Source: Paenibacillus sabinae T27 (GTDB lineage: Bacteria; Bacillota; Bacilli; Paenibacillales; Paenibacillaceae). From it: a DNA stretch of 64,000 nt. Positions 56,145 through 64,000 of this stretch are shown here, piece after piece. The notes under the pieces are model-generated. The model searched no databases, was not told where the DNA came from, and saw only the letters and a program-made list of their open reading frames with translations. Each line of letters opens with the position of its first letter. The stretch's first letter is position 1. The stretch covers positions 4,007,252-4,071,251 of the forward strand of contig NZ_CP004078.1 in NCBI RefSeq assembly GCF_000612505.1. Direction: 5' to 3'. The position numbers and the translations under genes were made by a program.

Positions 56145-56199
56145 AAGAAGAAACGCTTCGCCGTCCTTTCAGGGGCGGTACCGTTTCTCGTAGAAATAT
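56145..56199. repeat. Dispersed palindromic element, second copy
   Basis: It shares GAAACGC...TCCTTT...GCGG..ACC.TTTCTCGTAGAAAT with the element at 24484-24544, differing mainly in the first arm (AGAAGAAACGC). As the complement it can form a hairpin with GGACGG and CCG-CC arms. The remaining bases of 55970-56239 hold no gene that I can support. Confidence 0.65.
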
Positions 56200-56239
56200 C
56201 AGGTTAGGGATAAACGCGAAGCTAATACTTTCTAATATT

Positions 56240-56264
56240 AAAAAAAGCGGAGCCTGCGCTCCGC
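56240..56264 (-). terminator. Terminator after the cupin gene
   Basis: GCGGAG (56247-56252) pairs with CTCCGC (56259-56264) and seven Ts follow in the minus direction. Confidence 0.8.
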
Positions 56265-56315
56265 CTCTTACTAAAAGTATTCTACTCTTCCGGCTGCTTC
56301 GTAGGGAAGAATGCG

Positions 56316-56780
56316 TTATTCCTCCGACTTGCCGATCAGCCGGAAATCATCATAATGGAAGCCCGGAGCCACTACACAGGAGACAAGCACCGGCTCGTTG
56401 CCCAGCGGTCTTGCGGCCTGCCACGCGCCTGCCGGTACGACCGCCTGCGGCTGCTGGCCTGCGGCAATATCGAGGCCCAGTATAATTTCCTCCACCTCGC
56501 CAGGCTGCTCTCCGCTGCCGCCGAGGCTTAACACAAGCGGACTGCCCGCATGCCACAGCCAGTGCTCATCCGACAGGACAGCGTGCCACTGGGATTCCTC
56601 GCCCGGGTGCAGCAGGAAATAAATAGTGGAAGCCGCAGGGCGTGGGCCGGAGTAGTCTTTTCCTAGAAGATCCTGGGGAATTTGTACGGAAGATTTCCAA
56701 ATTTCCTTAAACCAGCCGCCTTCGACATGGCGCTCCAGGCCAAGCAGCTCCACAAATGGCGAAAGTTCTTTTTGCGTCAC
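56316..56780 (-). CDS. Cupin-fold protein, DUF985 family
   Basis: A 154-aa small beta-barrel protein with the family pattern HVEGGWFKEIWKSS, STIYFLLHPGEESQWHAVLSDEHWLWHAGSPL and VVPAGAWQAARP...VSCVVAPGFHYDDFRL. The fold is that of cupins with a possible sugar or small-acid ligand; activity is not known. The GTG at 56780 is preferred for its AAGGAGA site; an ATG seven codons earlier has a weak one. Confidence 0.85.
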   Translation of the reverse strand: MTQKELSPFVELLGLERHVEGGWFKEIWKSSVQIPQDLLGKDYSGPRPAASTIYFLLHPGEESQWHAVLSDEHWLWHAGSPLVLSLGGSGEQPGEVEEIILGLDIAAGQQPQAVVPAGAWQAARPLGNEPVLVSCVVAPGFHYDDFRLIGKSEE

Positions 56781-56903
56781 GATGTCTTCTCTCCTTATCA
56801 TTTCTTCTTGGGGTGTGTCCCTACTTTAGCCGAAATGACCACGATTGTAAAATCAATCCTGAAGATCATGCCAGGAGAGTGCCGGAAAAGTCCGATACCG
56901 CGC

Positions 56904-57836
56904 TTATTTGTCCTTGCCCGCCTTAAACACTTCGGCAATGGCGCCCACACTTCCAAGCGTCCCGACGACGTCGCTAGGCAGGAATACCTTGTTGGCCGGC
57001 CCCTTGGCGATTTCGCCCAGGGCTTCGAAAGAGCGATAAGCCAGCACCTGCTCATCCAGCCCGGCGGTTCGGATCAGCTCAATCCGCAGCTTCTCTGCCT
57101 CTGCGATCGCCTGAATGGCCTTGGCCTGGCCGAGCGCCTCCAGCTCCTGCGCCTGCCGCAGACCCTCCGCTTGATGAATCCGCGCTTCCCGGTCTCCTTC
57201 CGCCTTCAGGATTTTGCTCTGCTTGTCGCCTTCCGCGCGCAGGATCATATCCTGCTTGGCCGCTTCCGCCTCCAGCACGATGGCCCGCTTGTTCCGTTCC
57301 GCCTTCATTTGTTTATCCATGGCTTCCTGGATGTCGGCCGGCGGCTTGATATCGATTACCTCGACCCGCTCAATCCGCACGCCCCATTTCTCCGTTGCTT
57401 CATCAAGAGCGAGGCGGATTTCGGTCGAGATTTTTTCCCGTCCGGACAGCGTCTCGTCAAGCTCCAGCTTGCCAATAATTTGCCGCATCGTCGCCGTGCT
57501 GATGTTCCGTACACCATAGACATAATCCGAAATGCCGTAAGTCGCTTCTTCCGGGCCCACGACCTGGTAGAAAATAATCGTGTCGATCTGCACCTGTACA
57601 TTGTCCTTGGTAATCACCGTCTGCGGAGGCACATTCGCCTGCTGAATCCGCAGGTCGTGATAGACGCGCACCTGATCGATGATCGGAATCAGAATATTGA
57701 GACCGGGCGTCAGCAGCCGGTGGAATTTCCCCAGCCGTTCCACAACGCCGACCCGCTGCTGCGGGACGATTTTGACCGTCAGCGCGATAAATGCAATTAC
57801 AACAATCAATACAACTCCGGTAACCGCCAATTCCAT
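56904..57836 (-). CDS. SPFH/band-7 (stomatin-like) membrane protein
   Basis: A 310-aa protein: one N-terminal membrane helix (residues 5-25), SPFH domain (VPQQRVGVVERLGKFHRLLTPGLNILIPIID ... VEVIDIKPPADIQEAM, about 25-190), and a long Ala/Glu/Lys/Arg coiled coil (190-280). It resembles QmcA/HflK-like paraslipins that form membrane scaffolds. The partner NfeD gene is upstream and the stop TGA is four bases before this ATG, the classic NfeD-SPFH pair. Confidence 0.92.
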   Translation of the reverse strand: MELAVTGVVLIVVIAFIALTVKIVPQQRVGVVERLGKFHRLLTPGLNILIPIIDQVRVYHDLRIQQANVPPQTVITKDNVQVQIDTIIFYQVVGPEEATYGISDYVYGVRNISTATMRQIIGKLELDETLSGREKISTEIRLALDEATEKWGVRIERVEVIDIKPPADIQEAMDKQMKAERNKRAIVLEAEAAKQDMILRAEGDKQSKILKAEGDREARIHQAEGLRQAQELEALGQAKAIQAIAEAEKLRIELIRTAGLDEQVLAYRSFEALGEIAKGPANKVFLPSDVVGTLGSVGAIAEVFKAGKDK

Positions 57837-57840
57837 GCTC

Positions 57841-58269
57841 TCATTCCTCCCAGCGTTCTACTTCAATAATAGCGCTACCTCTGCCAATAACTCTGACCTT
57901 CTCATCCGCAGCCAAATTCTGCGCCGACTTCGCGCTCCAGGTGTCGCCCCCGACTTTGACCTGTCCGTAGCGGCCCTGCTCAATAGGCTGAACGACGATC
58001 CCCTGCCTGCCGACAATATCGGTACCGATGTCCTTAAATCCCCGTGAGGCTCGGAACCGCGACACCACGGGTTTCGAGAACAGGGTTAGTCCCAGCGCGA
58101 CCAAAGAGCCGGCCAGCACCTGCACCAGCACAGCGTCCGGCGCGGCAAGCGACACCAAGCCCGCGGCGGCGGCCCCGATGCAGAGCCACAGCAGGTAAAA
58201 AGTGAGCGTCAGCATTTCAGCGACCAGCAGTATGCCGGCGGCAATGAACCAGATCATCCAAATAACCAA
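57841..58269 (-). CDS. NfeD-family protein (short form)
   Basis: A 142-aa protein with two to three hydrophobic segments (WFIAAGILLVAEMLTLTFYLLWLCIGAAAAGLVSL; VLVQVLAGSLVALGLTLF) and a C-terminal OB-fold (GRQGIVVQPIEQGRYGQVKVGGDTWSAKS). A TTG at 58269 is chosen because GAAGGTGA lies six bases upstream; the open frame extends to 58335. NfeD proteins act with SPFH scaffolds in membrane-stress or quality functions. Confidence 0.85.
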   Translation of the reverse strand: MVIWMIWFIAAGILLVAEMLTLTFYLLWLCIGAAAAGLVSLAAPDAVLVQVLAGSLVALGLTLFSKPVVSRFRASRGFKDIGTDIVGRQGIVVQPIEQGRYGQVKVGGDTWSAKSAQNLAADEKVRVIGRGSAIIEVERWEE

Positions 58270-58447
58270 AGCTGTCACCTTCTTTATTCGCTTTATACTA
58301 ACAATAACGAAAAAAATTGTACTGCGTTGCATCATTTGGCATATCCATGAACTGCCGCTACTTCATTGTACTTCTCCGGGAGCGGCGTTATGATGACGAC
58401 AGAATTTCTTCACCAATATGGCTTGAATGACCGACCATTTTCGAAGC

Positions 58448-58502
58448 AAAAAAAGCCTCTAGCCTGAATTTCGCATACGCGATCATTCAGACTAGAGGCT
58501 TT
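58448..58502 (-). terminator. Terminator after rdgB
   Basis: GCCTCTAG (58455-58462) pairs with CTAGAGGC (58492-58499) with further CTGAAT/ATTCAG pairing, then seven Ts in the minus direction. Confidence 0.85.
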
Positions 58503-58516
58503 GCAATGCTGTATGC

Positions 58517-59164
58517 TTATTGTCCTTCGCTGCCAAGCGGTCGCCCGGCCAATCTCTCTGTGAGAAGCCGAAGCGCCTTTCCCCTATGACTGATCGACTG
58601 TTTCTCGTCCAGCGTAAGCTCGGCCATAGTCTTCTCAAAATCCGGAAGATAGAACAAGGGATCATAACCGAAGCCTCCCCCTCCGGCCGGCTCGGAAGTA
58701 ATCCAGCCCTCCACCGCTCCTTCGGCTGTAAGCTCCGCAGCTGTGGAGGGATCGTACAAGGACAGGGCGCAGACGAACCTCGCCGTGCTCAGCAGCGGCT
58801 GTCCGGTATCCTCACCCTGCTTCAGTCTCTCCAGCTCGTCAAGCAGCTTGAGATTATTGTCCTTGTCCGTGGCTCCTTCGCCCGCATAGCGGGCGGAGTA
58901 TACGCCGGGACGACCGTCAAGCGCATCCACGCAGAGGCCGGAATCGTCGGCCAGCACAGGAAGACCTAGTGCTTCGGCGATTTGCCTGGATTTCTTCAGC
59001 GCATTCTCCGCAAAGGTCGTTCCATCCTCCACCACGTCCGGAAGCTCAGGATAATCGAACATGCTCTTGACCGTTAAGCCGAACGGCGCAAAAGCATGCT
59101 GAAATTCACGCACCTTTCCGGCATTTTTCGTTGCGACAACGAGAATACCGTCTCCGGAGATCAT
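58517..59164 (-). CDS. rdgB: XTP/dITP diphosphatase (RdgB/HAM1)
   Basis: A 215-aa house-cleaning pyrophosphatase removing non-canonical purine nucleotides. Marks are LVVATKNAGKVREF at the start, TFAENALKKSRQIAEALGLPVLADDSGLCVDALDGRPGVYSARYAG, and GGGGFGYDPLFYLPDF. The ATG at 59164 follows AAGGAGG and is one base after the rph stop, so coupled. rph-rdgB is the Bacillus order (rph-ysnA). Confidence 0.94.
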   Translation of the reverse strand: MISGDGILVVATKNAGKVREFQHAFAPFGLTVKSMFDYPELPDVVEDGTTFAENALKKSRQIAEALGLPVLADDSGLCVDALDGRPGVYSARYAGEGATDKDNNLKLLDELERLKQGEDTGQPLLSTARFVCALSLYDPSTAAELTAEGAVEGWITSEPAGGGGFGYDPLFYLPDFEKTMAELTLDEKQSISHRGKALRLLTERLAGRPLGSEGQ

Positions 59165-59165
59165 G

Positions 59166-59924
59166 CTAAACCTCCTTGCCGGGCTGGCCGGCGGGAATTT
59201 TGAGCGCAATCGGTCCGAGCGCTTCCTTCTGGGCGGTAATCAGTTCGAGAATCCCTTTTTCACCCAGACCCAGCAGATGATCCAGCTCTCTCCGCGAGAA
59301 GGGGCGTTCTTCCCCGGTTCCCTGCAGTTCAACAAATTCGCCGCTTCCGGTCATGACAACGTTCATATCGACCTTCGCCTTGGAATCCTCTTCATAATTC
59401 AGATCGAGCAGCGGGCGGTCCCCCACAATGCCGACGCTAATCGCCGCCAGATAATCGGTGATGGGAAACACGCTGAGACGGTGCTGCAGCGCAATTTTGT
59501 TCACGGCAAACGCCAGCGCGACAAAAGAGCCCGTAATCGACGCGGTACGCGTTCCCCCGTCCGCCTGGATAACGTCACAGTCGAGCGTGATGCTCCTTTC
59601 GCCCAGAGCCTGCAAATTCACCACCGAGCGAAGTGCCCGTCCGATCAGACGCTGGATCTCCATCGTGCGTCCGCTCAGCTTTCCTCGGGCGGCTTCGCGC
59701 TGGTTGCGCGACTGGGTCGCCCGGGGAAGCATGGAATATTCCGCCGTCACCCAGCCTTTCCCCTGGCCTTTCAGAAAGGGAGGGACTTTTTCCTCCACGG
59801 TCGCCGTGCAAATCACCTTGGTGTCTCCCATTTCAATGAGTACGGAGCCTTCGGCATATTTATTGGTTTGGGTCGTTATCTTGAGCGGCCGGAGCCCATC
59901 GTCGTTTCGCCCGTTTGATCTCAT
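59166..59924 (-). CDS. rph: Ribonuclease PH
   Basis: A 252-aa phosphorolytic 3'-5' exonuclease for tRNA trimming. Seen: [90 protein letters not shown] and [19 protein letters not shown], all conserved in the family. Downstream of gerM, in the same order as Bacillus. Confidence 0.95.
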   Translation of the reverse strand: MRSNGRNDDGLRPLKITTQTNKYAEGSVLIEMGDTKVICTATVEEKVPPFLKGQGKGWVTAEYSMLPRATQSRNQREAARGKLSGRTMEIQRLIGRALRSVVNLQALGERSITLDCDVIQADGGTRTASITGSFVALAFAVNKIALQHRLSVFPITDYLAAISVGIVGDRPLLDLNYEEDSKAKVDMNVVMTGSGEFVELQGTGEERPFSRRELDHLLGLGEKGILELITAQKEALGPIALKIPAGQPGKEV

Positions 59925-60056
59925 TTGGTCTGCCTCCTACATTTGTATAGCATAAGCTTCGTTTAAGCATCCTTTATTCTACCAAAGTGCAGGCGCAAAA
60001 GCATCTTTTCGCCTTGGCGGCTTATATTTGAACAAACCCGGGTCCGGCCTTCCTTG

Positions 60057-61250
60057 TTACAGCGGAAGCTCATTCACATACTGCGGAGCCGATACCGGCT
60101 TGCCGTAATCGACATTGTCTGTGCCGGTTACCGTCTGTTTGCCGTTCATGCGGACCTGTACCATGGAGTCCTCCGAATTCTGGGCAACCGTAAGCACCAC
60201 AGACTCCAGCAGCTCGGCGGGCACCTGACTGCCGTCATCGAACATATCATCGTTCAGCGACACAGTCACTACGCCGTTCTGCCCTTTCTCCACGGAATCC
60301 AGCAACGTATCGGGGGTCATTACGGTCTCAAGACCATCAGCGGAATCCGGACCTTTGATCAGTTCGTTCACTGCCGCATGAAGCGGGTCCTGTCCCGGCG
60401 TCACGAACCGGGTAACGGGTACGTAATACTGCACTCCGCTAGGCGAAGAAGCCGAGAAGTAGACCGTGACGGCGCTGGAATTCATCTGAGCAGGTCCATG
60501 CGACGACAGATTGATGCCCAGACTGCGGGTCAGCGGACGATCGAGCGGCGTTCCCTTGAGCGGCATCTCGTTCAGCTTCTTGCCGTCAACCCACAGCTGC
60601 ACTCCCTTGATTCCATCCTGCCCGGTCAGCGTCCAGGTAAGGGCCTCCAGAACCTTCCGCTCGTCTTCGGGAGCGTATGTGCCGAAATTGCCACCGAACT
60701 CGGCTACGGCCAAATGCTTGGAGTCCACGGTTACGCTTTTAACCTCTGTGCCTTGAGGAAGGACGCCATGAAAGCCTTCAGGTAGGTTCGCGGCGTAGGC
60801 TCCCTGGTCAACCAGCGCTTCGAGCGATTGCTTCAACGCTCCGCCTTTGTCTGCTGCCGGAAGGTTCAAAGCGACTGGAGCAAGCAGCCCGTTATCATTC
60901 TGTAAAAATACGGTCGTGCGCGGCGCATGAGAATCGCCGTCTCCTTTGGAAGATGCCGCTGCGCCGCCGTTTACGGCGTTATTCGCCGCAGCCCCTGCTG
61001 AATCGGCGGTTCCCGCGCCCGAATCGCTGCCGGCAGCGCCGCTATCCGCGCCGTCATCCGCCACAGGCGCGAAGACCCCGCTATCCAGCGTGTTTTCACT
61101 CGTCTGCAGCATTTGCGCCTCCACATCGCTTGGCGGCGGGTCAATGGCAGCCGATTTTTCCGAGCCGAACAACCCGCAGCCGGACAGCGCCAGCGGGAAC
61201 GCCAGCAGGCAGGCGGCGGAAAGGCCGGCAATTTTTTTCTTGTTTATCAT
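60057..61250 (-). CDS. gerM: Spore-germination lipoprotein GerM
   Basis: A 397-aa lipoprotein. Signal peptide with lipobox LALSGC at residues 16-21 of the ATG at 61250 (AAAGGGG upstream). A Ser/Ala/Asp-rich linker (about 50-120) precedes two GerM domains (about 125-235 and 265-385), each with the ...TVYF/VFLQ... LKQSLEAL / AVNELIKGPD...GLETVMP pattern. It acts in spore cortex or germination in Bacillus. The next gene is rph. Confidence 0.9.
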   Translation of the reverse strand: MINKKKIAGLSAACLLAFPLALSGCGLFGSEKSAAIDPPPSDVEAQMLQTSENTLDSGVFAPVADDGADSGAAGSDSGAGTADSAGAAANNAVNGGAAASSKGDGDSHAPRTTVFLQNDNGLLAPVALNLPAADKGGALKQSLEALVDQGAYAANLPEGFHGVLPQGTEVKSVTVDSKHLAVAEFGGNFGTYAPEDERKVLEALTWTLTGQDGIKGVQLWVDGKKLNEMPLKGTPLDRPLTRSLGINLSSHGPAQMNSSAVTVYFSASSPSGVQYYVPVTRFVTPGQDPLHAAVNELIKGPDSADGLETVMTPDTLLDSVEKGQNGVVTVSLNDDMFDDGSQVPAELLESVVLTVAQNSEDSMVQVRMNGKQTVTGTDNVDYGKPVSAPQYVNELPL

Positions 61251-61528
61251 TTTGTTTTCCCCTTTCATCGGTAATCAATACGGTTTGTACTGCTATGTAT
61301 ACGAGCCCCCCGGACAAAAAATAACAACGGCTTATCCAAAAATAGCGCACGCCGTATTTTCCGGTACCTGTTCTGCTCTTTTCCCCCTGGGGCAACCTCT
61401 TTGTCGCATAAGCACCCTTTTCTGGACAAATACTTCCTGTACAAGTACAATTTTGACTACGGCACAGCATGGCAAGCCATGCCGCCAAGACAACGTCCAA
61501 TGACGACGACATAACGGGGTGACTGAAC

Positions 61529-62128
61529 ATGGCCGACGAAAAAATTCCATACAGTCTGAACAGCAAAGCCGTCTCGCAGGCAACGAGAGCCTGGCTTCAC
61601 ACACGCGGGGTAAAGATCGAGGAAATTGCCGAGCTTGTCTTGCTGCTTCAGCAAAAATATTATCCCTCTCTGACCTTGGAAGAGTGCATTCACAACGTCG
61701 AGATGGTGCTCACCAAGCGGGAAGTGCAGAACGCTGTTCTGACCGGCATCCAGATGGATCTGCTGGCAGAAGAGGGCAAGCTGTTACCGCCGCTGCAGGA
61801 TATGATTGAGCATGACGAAAGTCTTTACGGCGTAGATGAAATATTGGCCTTTTCCATTGTGAATGTATACGGGAGCATTGGCTTTACCAATTACGGCTAT
61901 ATCGACAAGCTGAAGCCGGGTGTCCTGGAGCGGCTAAACGATAAGGGAACAGGGAAAGTGAATACCTTTCTTGACGATATTGTGGGAGCCATTGCAGCCG
62001 CGGCAAGCAGCCGGATCGCCCACCGGAAGCAGGCCGAACGGGAGAGGGACCTGGGGCTTCCGCATGAGCCGGAGGACAGCGAGGAGACGTCAAGACGCTT
62101 GCACGCGGAGAAGCTGAAGACGAAATAA
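61529..62128 (+). CDS. Phosphatidylglycerophosphatase A-like protein (YutG family)
   Basis: A 199-aa, mostly helical protein. It has RAWLHTRGVKIEEIAELVLLLQQKYYPSLTLEECIHNVEMVLTKREVQNAVLTGI and DESLYGVDEILAFSIVNVYGSIGFTNYGYIDK...DDIVGAIAAA, matching the PgpA/YutG fold. Members lack several membrane helices of enterobacterial PgpA, so activity is less certain. ATG follows GGGGTGACTGAAC. Confidence 0.85.
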   Translation: MADEKIPYSLNSKAVSQATRAWLHTRGVKIEEIAELVLLLQQKYYPSLTLEECIHNVEMVLTKREVQNAVLTGIQMDLLAEEGKLLPPLQDMIEHDESLYGVDEILAFSIVNVYGSIGFTNYGYIDKLKPGVLERLNDKGTGKVNTFLDDIVGAIAAAASSRIAHRKQAERERDLGLPHEPEDSEETSRRLHAEKLKTK

Positions 62129-62147
62129 GGCACGAATCCGAATGAAA

Positions 62148-62187
62148 AAGCGGGACTGGCAAGAGTCATTCTTGCCAGGTCCCGCTT
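62148..62187. terminator. Bidirectional terminator
   Basis: A stem AAGCGGGACTGGCAAG paired with CTTGCCAGGTCCCGCTT. It lies between the PgpA-like gene and the convergent MBL hydrolase gene and can serve both. Confidence 0.85.
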
Positions 62188-62206
62188 GTTTGTCTCACGC
62201 ATGCGA

Positions 62207-63226
62207 TCAACAGCCATCTATTCTAAAAAAACGAATCTCCCCGTTCTTTTCCTCCAAGAAGGCGCGCCCTCTGCGTTCAAGTTCAACGAGGTGAGCCAGC
62301 GCCTCGCTCATGGCAAAACGCAGCTGATGAATCCCTGTTATCCGTCCGCGAAACAGCTCTCCGCATACCTCGTACCCGCTCCGCGGACCATCCGCAAGCA
62401 GCGACTCGGCCGCATCCAGCCGCTCCTCGTGATGAAGCAGCAGCCGGTCAATCCGGTCCGCAAAATACCCGAACGGCTCCCGGTGCCCCGGAAACGCCGT
62501 CCTTGCGGGCAGCTCCCTCAGCCTGGACAGCCCGTCCATGAACGTCCGCAGCGGCTCGGGGTCGCTGCCCGGAAGCAGGCTGACGTTCGGGGAAATCTGC
62601 GGCAGCACGGCATCCCCGCAGAGGAGCTGCCCGCTGCCCGGGTGGAAAAAGGACAAATGCCCGGCCGCATGACCTCCGGTCTCCACCGGCAGCCACTCCC
62701 GGCCGCCCATGGCAAAAGACCGCGCCGACTCCACATGGGACACCTCCGGCTGCGGCGAAATCGCAGGCCATATTCCGGCCTGGTGCTCCTTCAGCTCCGC
62801 CGTCTGCTGCGGCGGCATGCCGTGCCGGGCAAAAAACGCTGGCAGCGCCGACTCCATCACGGACGCCGGCCCCCACATCAGCTCCGCCTCGGCGTGCGCC
62901 CGCTTCGACATCCAGACCCGGCAGCCGCTGTGCTCCTGCAGCCACCCCGCGAGCCCGTAATGGTCCGGATGGTGATGGGTGACAACGATTTGCTTCACAG
63001 CCTTCCATGACGCTCCAAGCTCCCGAAGAACCTCTTCCCAGACCTTCTCCGATTCCCGGCTTCGGGGTCCTGGATCGACAACGGTCAGGCCGCCGTCTTC
63101 ATCCCTGAGCACATAGCCGTTCATCTGAAGCAGCGGCGGCGCCATTGGCACAAGCACCTGGATCACGCCGTTCTCCCAAAGCCTGTGCCGTACGCCATCC
63201 TCCCTCCTGCTATTCCCGCTGCTCAT
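62207..63226 (-). CDS. MBL-fold metallo-hydrolase
   Basis: A 339-aa beta-lactamase-fold hydrolase. The metal motif HHHPDHYGLAGWLQ is near residue 84 and the later ligands are in ETGGHAAGHLSFFH and LLCGDAVLPQISP. The C-terminal helix-turn-helix-like part (RSGYEVCGELFRGRITGIHQLRFAMSEALAHLVELERRG) resembles that of YflN/LACTB2 proteins. ATG follows the methyltransferase stop directly (TAAATG), so the two are coupled. Substrate unknown. Confidence 0.9.
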   Translation of the reverse strand: MSSGNSRREDGVRHRLWENGVIQVLVPMAPPLLQMNGYVLRDEDGGLTVVDPGPRSRESEKVWEEVLRELGASWKAVKQIVVTHHHPDHYGLAGWLQEHSGCRVWMSKRAHAEAELMWGPASVMESALPAFFARHGMPPQQTAELKEHQAGIWPAISPQPEVSHVESARSFAMGGREWLPVETGGHAAGHLSFFHPGSGQLLCGDAVLPQISPNVSLLPGSDPEPLRTFMDGLSRLRELPARTAFPGHREPFGYFADRIDRLLLHHEERLDAAESLLADGPRSGYEVCGELFRGRITGIHQLRFAMSEALAHLVELERRGRAFLEEKNGEIRFFRIDGC

Positions 63227-63961
63227 TTATGGACGCGTCCCTACGAAGATCATGCGCGGCGACGTATCCGCCTCATATTGATCCTCCTCGTAGCTGCCGT
63301 GCACCGCTTCAATCGTTAGATCGGCAGCCGCGAGCAATTCGCGGAACTTCTCCAGCTTATACAGCTTCACCCGCTCATGGTATTGACGCGGCGTTCCATC
63401 GATCTTGGACGTCAGGATGATGTCCTTCTTCACATAGCCGTCCTCGATCCGCCGCTTCTCGTCAATCAGATTGTCGCCGTCTTCCCGAGTGGAGTGCGGC
63501 ACGAGATGCGTGGTAACATAAGCCGGATTCAGGAAATCGATAATGAACTTGCCGCCTGGCTTCAGCATACGACGGATTTCGCGCAGCACCTTCAGATGCT
63601 CTTCATCCTCCTCAAAATATCCAAAAGAGGTGAACAGGTTGACCACCGCGTCGAAGCCTCCTTCAAGCGGCAGCTCCCGCATATCGGAACGGACCCAGGT
63701 TACCTGCTCCGCGCCTTCCTGGGCGCGCGCTTCGCGCAGCAGCGCTTCCGACAGGTCGATGCCGGTGACCTTATAGCCCGCTTCAGCAAGCGCCAGCGAA
63801 TGTCGGCCCATGCCGCAGCACAAGTCGAGCACTTTGGCGCCCGCCGGCAGCCCGAGCCAGCCGATCATCCGCTCGACCTCCCGCCGCGCGCCTCCGAAAT
63901 CCCGGTGTTTATATACGATCAGATAGTCCTCGCCAAAGCTTTGTTCATACCATTCACTCAT
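63227..63961 (-). CDS. Class I SAM-dependent methyltransferase
   Basis: A 244-aa cytoplasmic methyltransferase with motif I VLDLCCGMGRHSLALAEAGYKVTGIDLS (residues 41-68), FDAVVNLFTSFGYFEEDEEHLKVLREIRRMLKPGGKFIIDFLNP (motifs II-III), and a small C-terminal beta part. ATG is preceded by GGAGGAGACCGGGC. The substrate cannot be told. Confidence 0.9.
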   Translation of the reverse strand: MSEWYEQSFGEDYLIVYKHRDFGGARREVERMIGWLGLPAGAKVLDLCCGMGRHSLALAEAGYKVTGIDLSEALLREARAQEGAEQVTWVRSDMRELPLEGGFDAVVNLFTSFGYFEEDEEHLKVLREIRRMLKPGGKFIIDFLNPAYVTTHLVPHSTREDGDNLIDEKRRIEDGYVKKDIILTSKIDGTPRQYHERVKLYKLEKFRELLAAADLTIEAVHGSYEEDQYEADTSPRMIFVGTRP

Positions 63962-64000
63962 GCCCGGTCTCCTCCCGAAAGTTCCCTTTTCATCTCGCCA

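Overview
The window looks like a chromosomal segment of a spore-forming, low-to-moderate GC Firmicute, most likely Paenibacillus or a close relative. Evidence: strong AGGAGG-type ribosome sites, a GerM spore-germination lipoprotein, paired LonA/LonB proteases, an S-layer-homology protein, stalk-domain (copper amine oxidase N-terminal) secreted proteins, a T-box leader, and the order tig-(clpP)-clpX-(ispG)-lonB-lonA-engB ... hemA-hemX-sirC-hemC-cobA/hemD, which matches the Bacillus tig-clpX-lonB-lonA-ysxC-hem block with additions.

Layout. 1-5.5 kb: tetrapyrrole operon on the minus strand (hemA, hemX, sirC-like, hemC, fused cobA-hemD) with a hairpin behind it. 5.5-6.3 kb: mostly non-coding, with a promoter and tandem 11-bp repeats ahead of hemA and one small candidate gene. 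6.3-27.5 kb: a capsule/exopolysaccharide locus, all minus strand. It encodes a CpsB phosphatase, an SLH protein, Wzz and CpsD, a CapD-type dehydratase, two secreted or anchored accessory proteins, an initiating sugar transferase with a ketoreductase, glycerol-phosphate genes (TagD and a CDP-glycerol transferase), three glycosyltransferases, Wzy, Wzx, Ugd, a UDP-glucuronate epimerase and a YdcF-like protein. The middle of this locus (about 9.4-18 kb) is clearly more AT-rich than its flanks. 27.6-38.4 kb: protein quality control and housekeeping (engB, lonA, lonB, ispG, clpX, clpP, tig, a YsoA-like gene), all minus strand.

38.5-50.4 kb: a segment bounded by two inverted copies of tRNA-Arg(TCT). 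Each tRNA is followed by 130-bp units built from tRNA 3'-end fragments plus terminator hairpins, and then by a four-copy array of a GGGA-gaaa-TTCC-like palindrome with nearly identical spacing. Between them lie pstS-pstC-pstA without pstB, a secreted propeller protein, an ABC-2 transporter under a TetR regulator with a perfect 18-bp palindromic operator, a tiny YjcZ-like gene and a T-box-controlled arginyl-tRNA synthetase. 50.6-55 kb: an S24-type repressor-like protein, a frameshifted coiled-coil gene, an unknown gene, asnB and a CPBP-family membrane protease. 55-64 kb: an aldo/keto reductase, a DUF985 cupin, an SPFH/NfeD pair, then rdgB-rph-gerM, a PgpA-like protein, an MBL-fold hydrolase and a methyltransferase.

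How it works together: the polysaccharide locus carries a full Wzx/Wzy set with tyrosine-kinase control. It predicts an acidic polymer (galacturonic acid, probable glycerol-phosphate) started on an amino-sugar-like residue. The most unusual structure is the inverted tRNA-Arg/repeat pair around the pst-ABC-argS segment, which looks like a rearrangement or insertion in an otherwise conserved gene order. All calls were made by reading the sequence; no database search was run.
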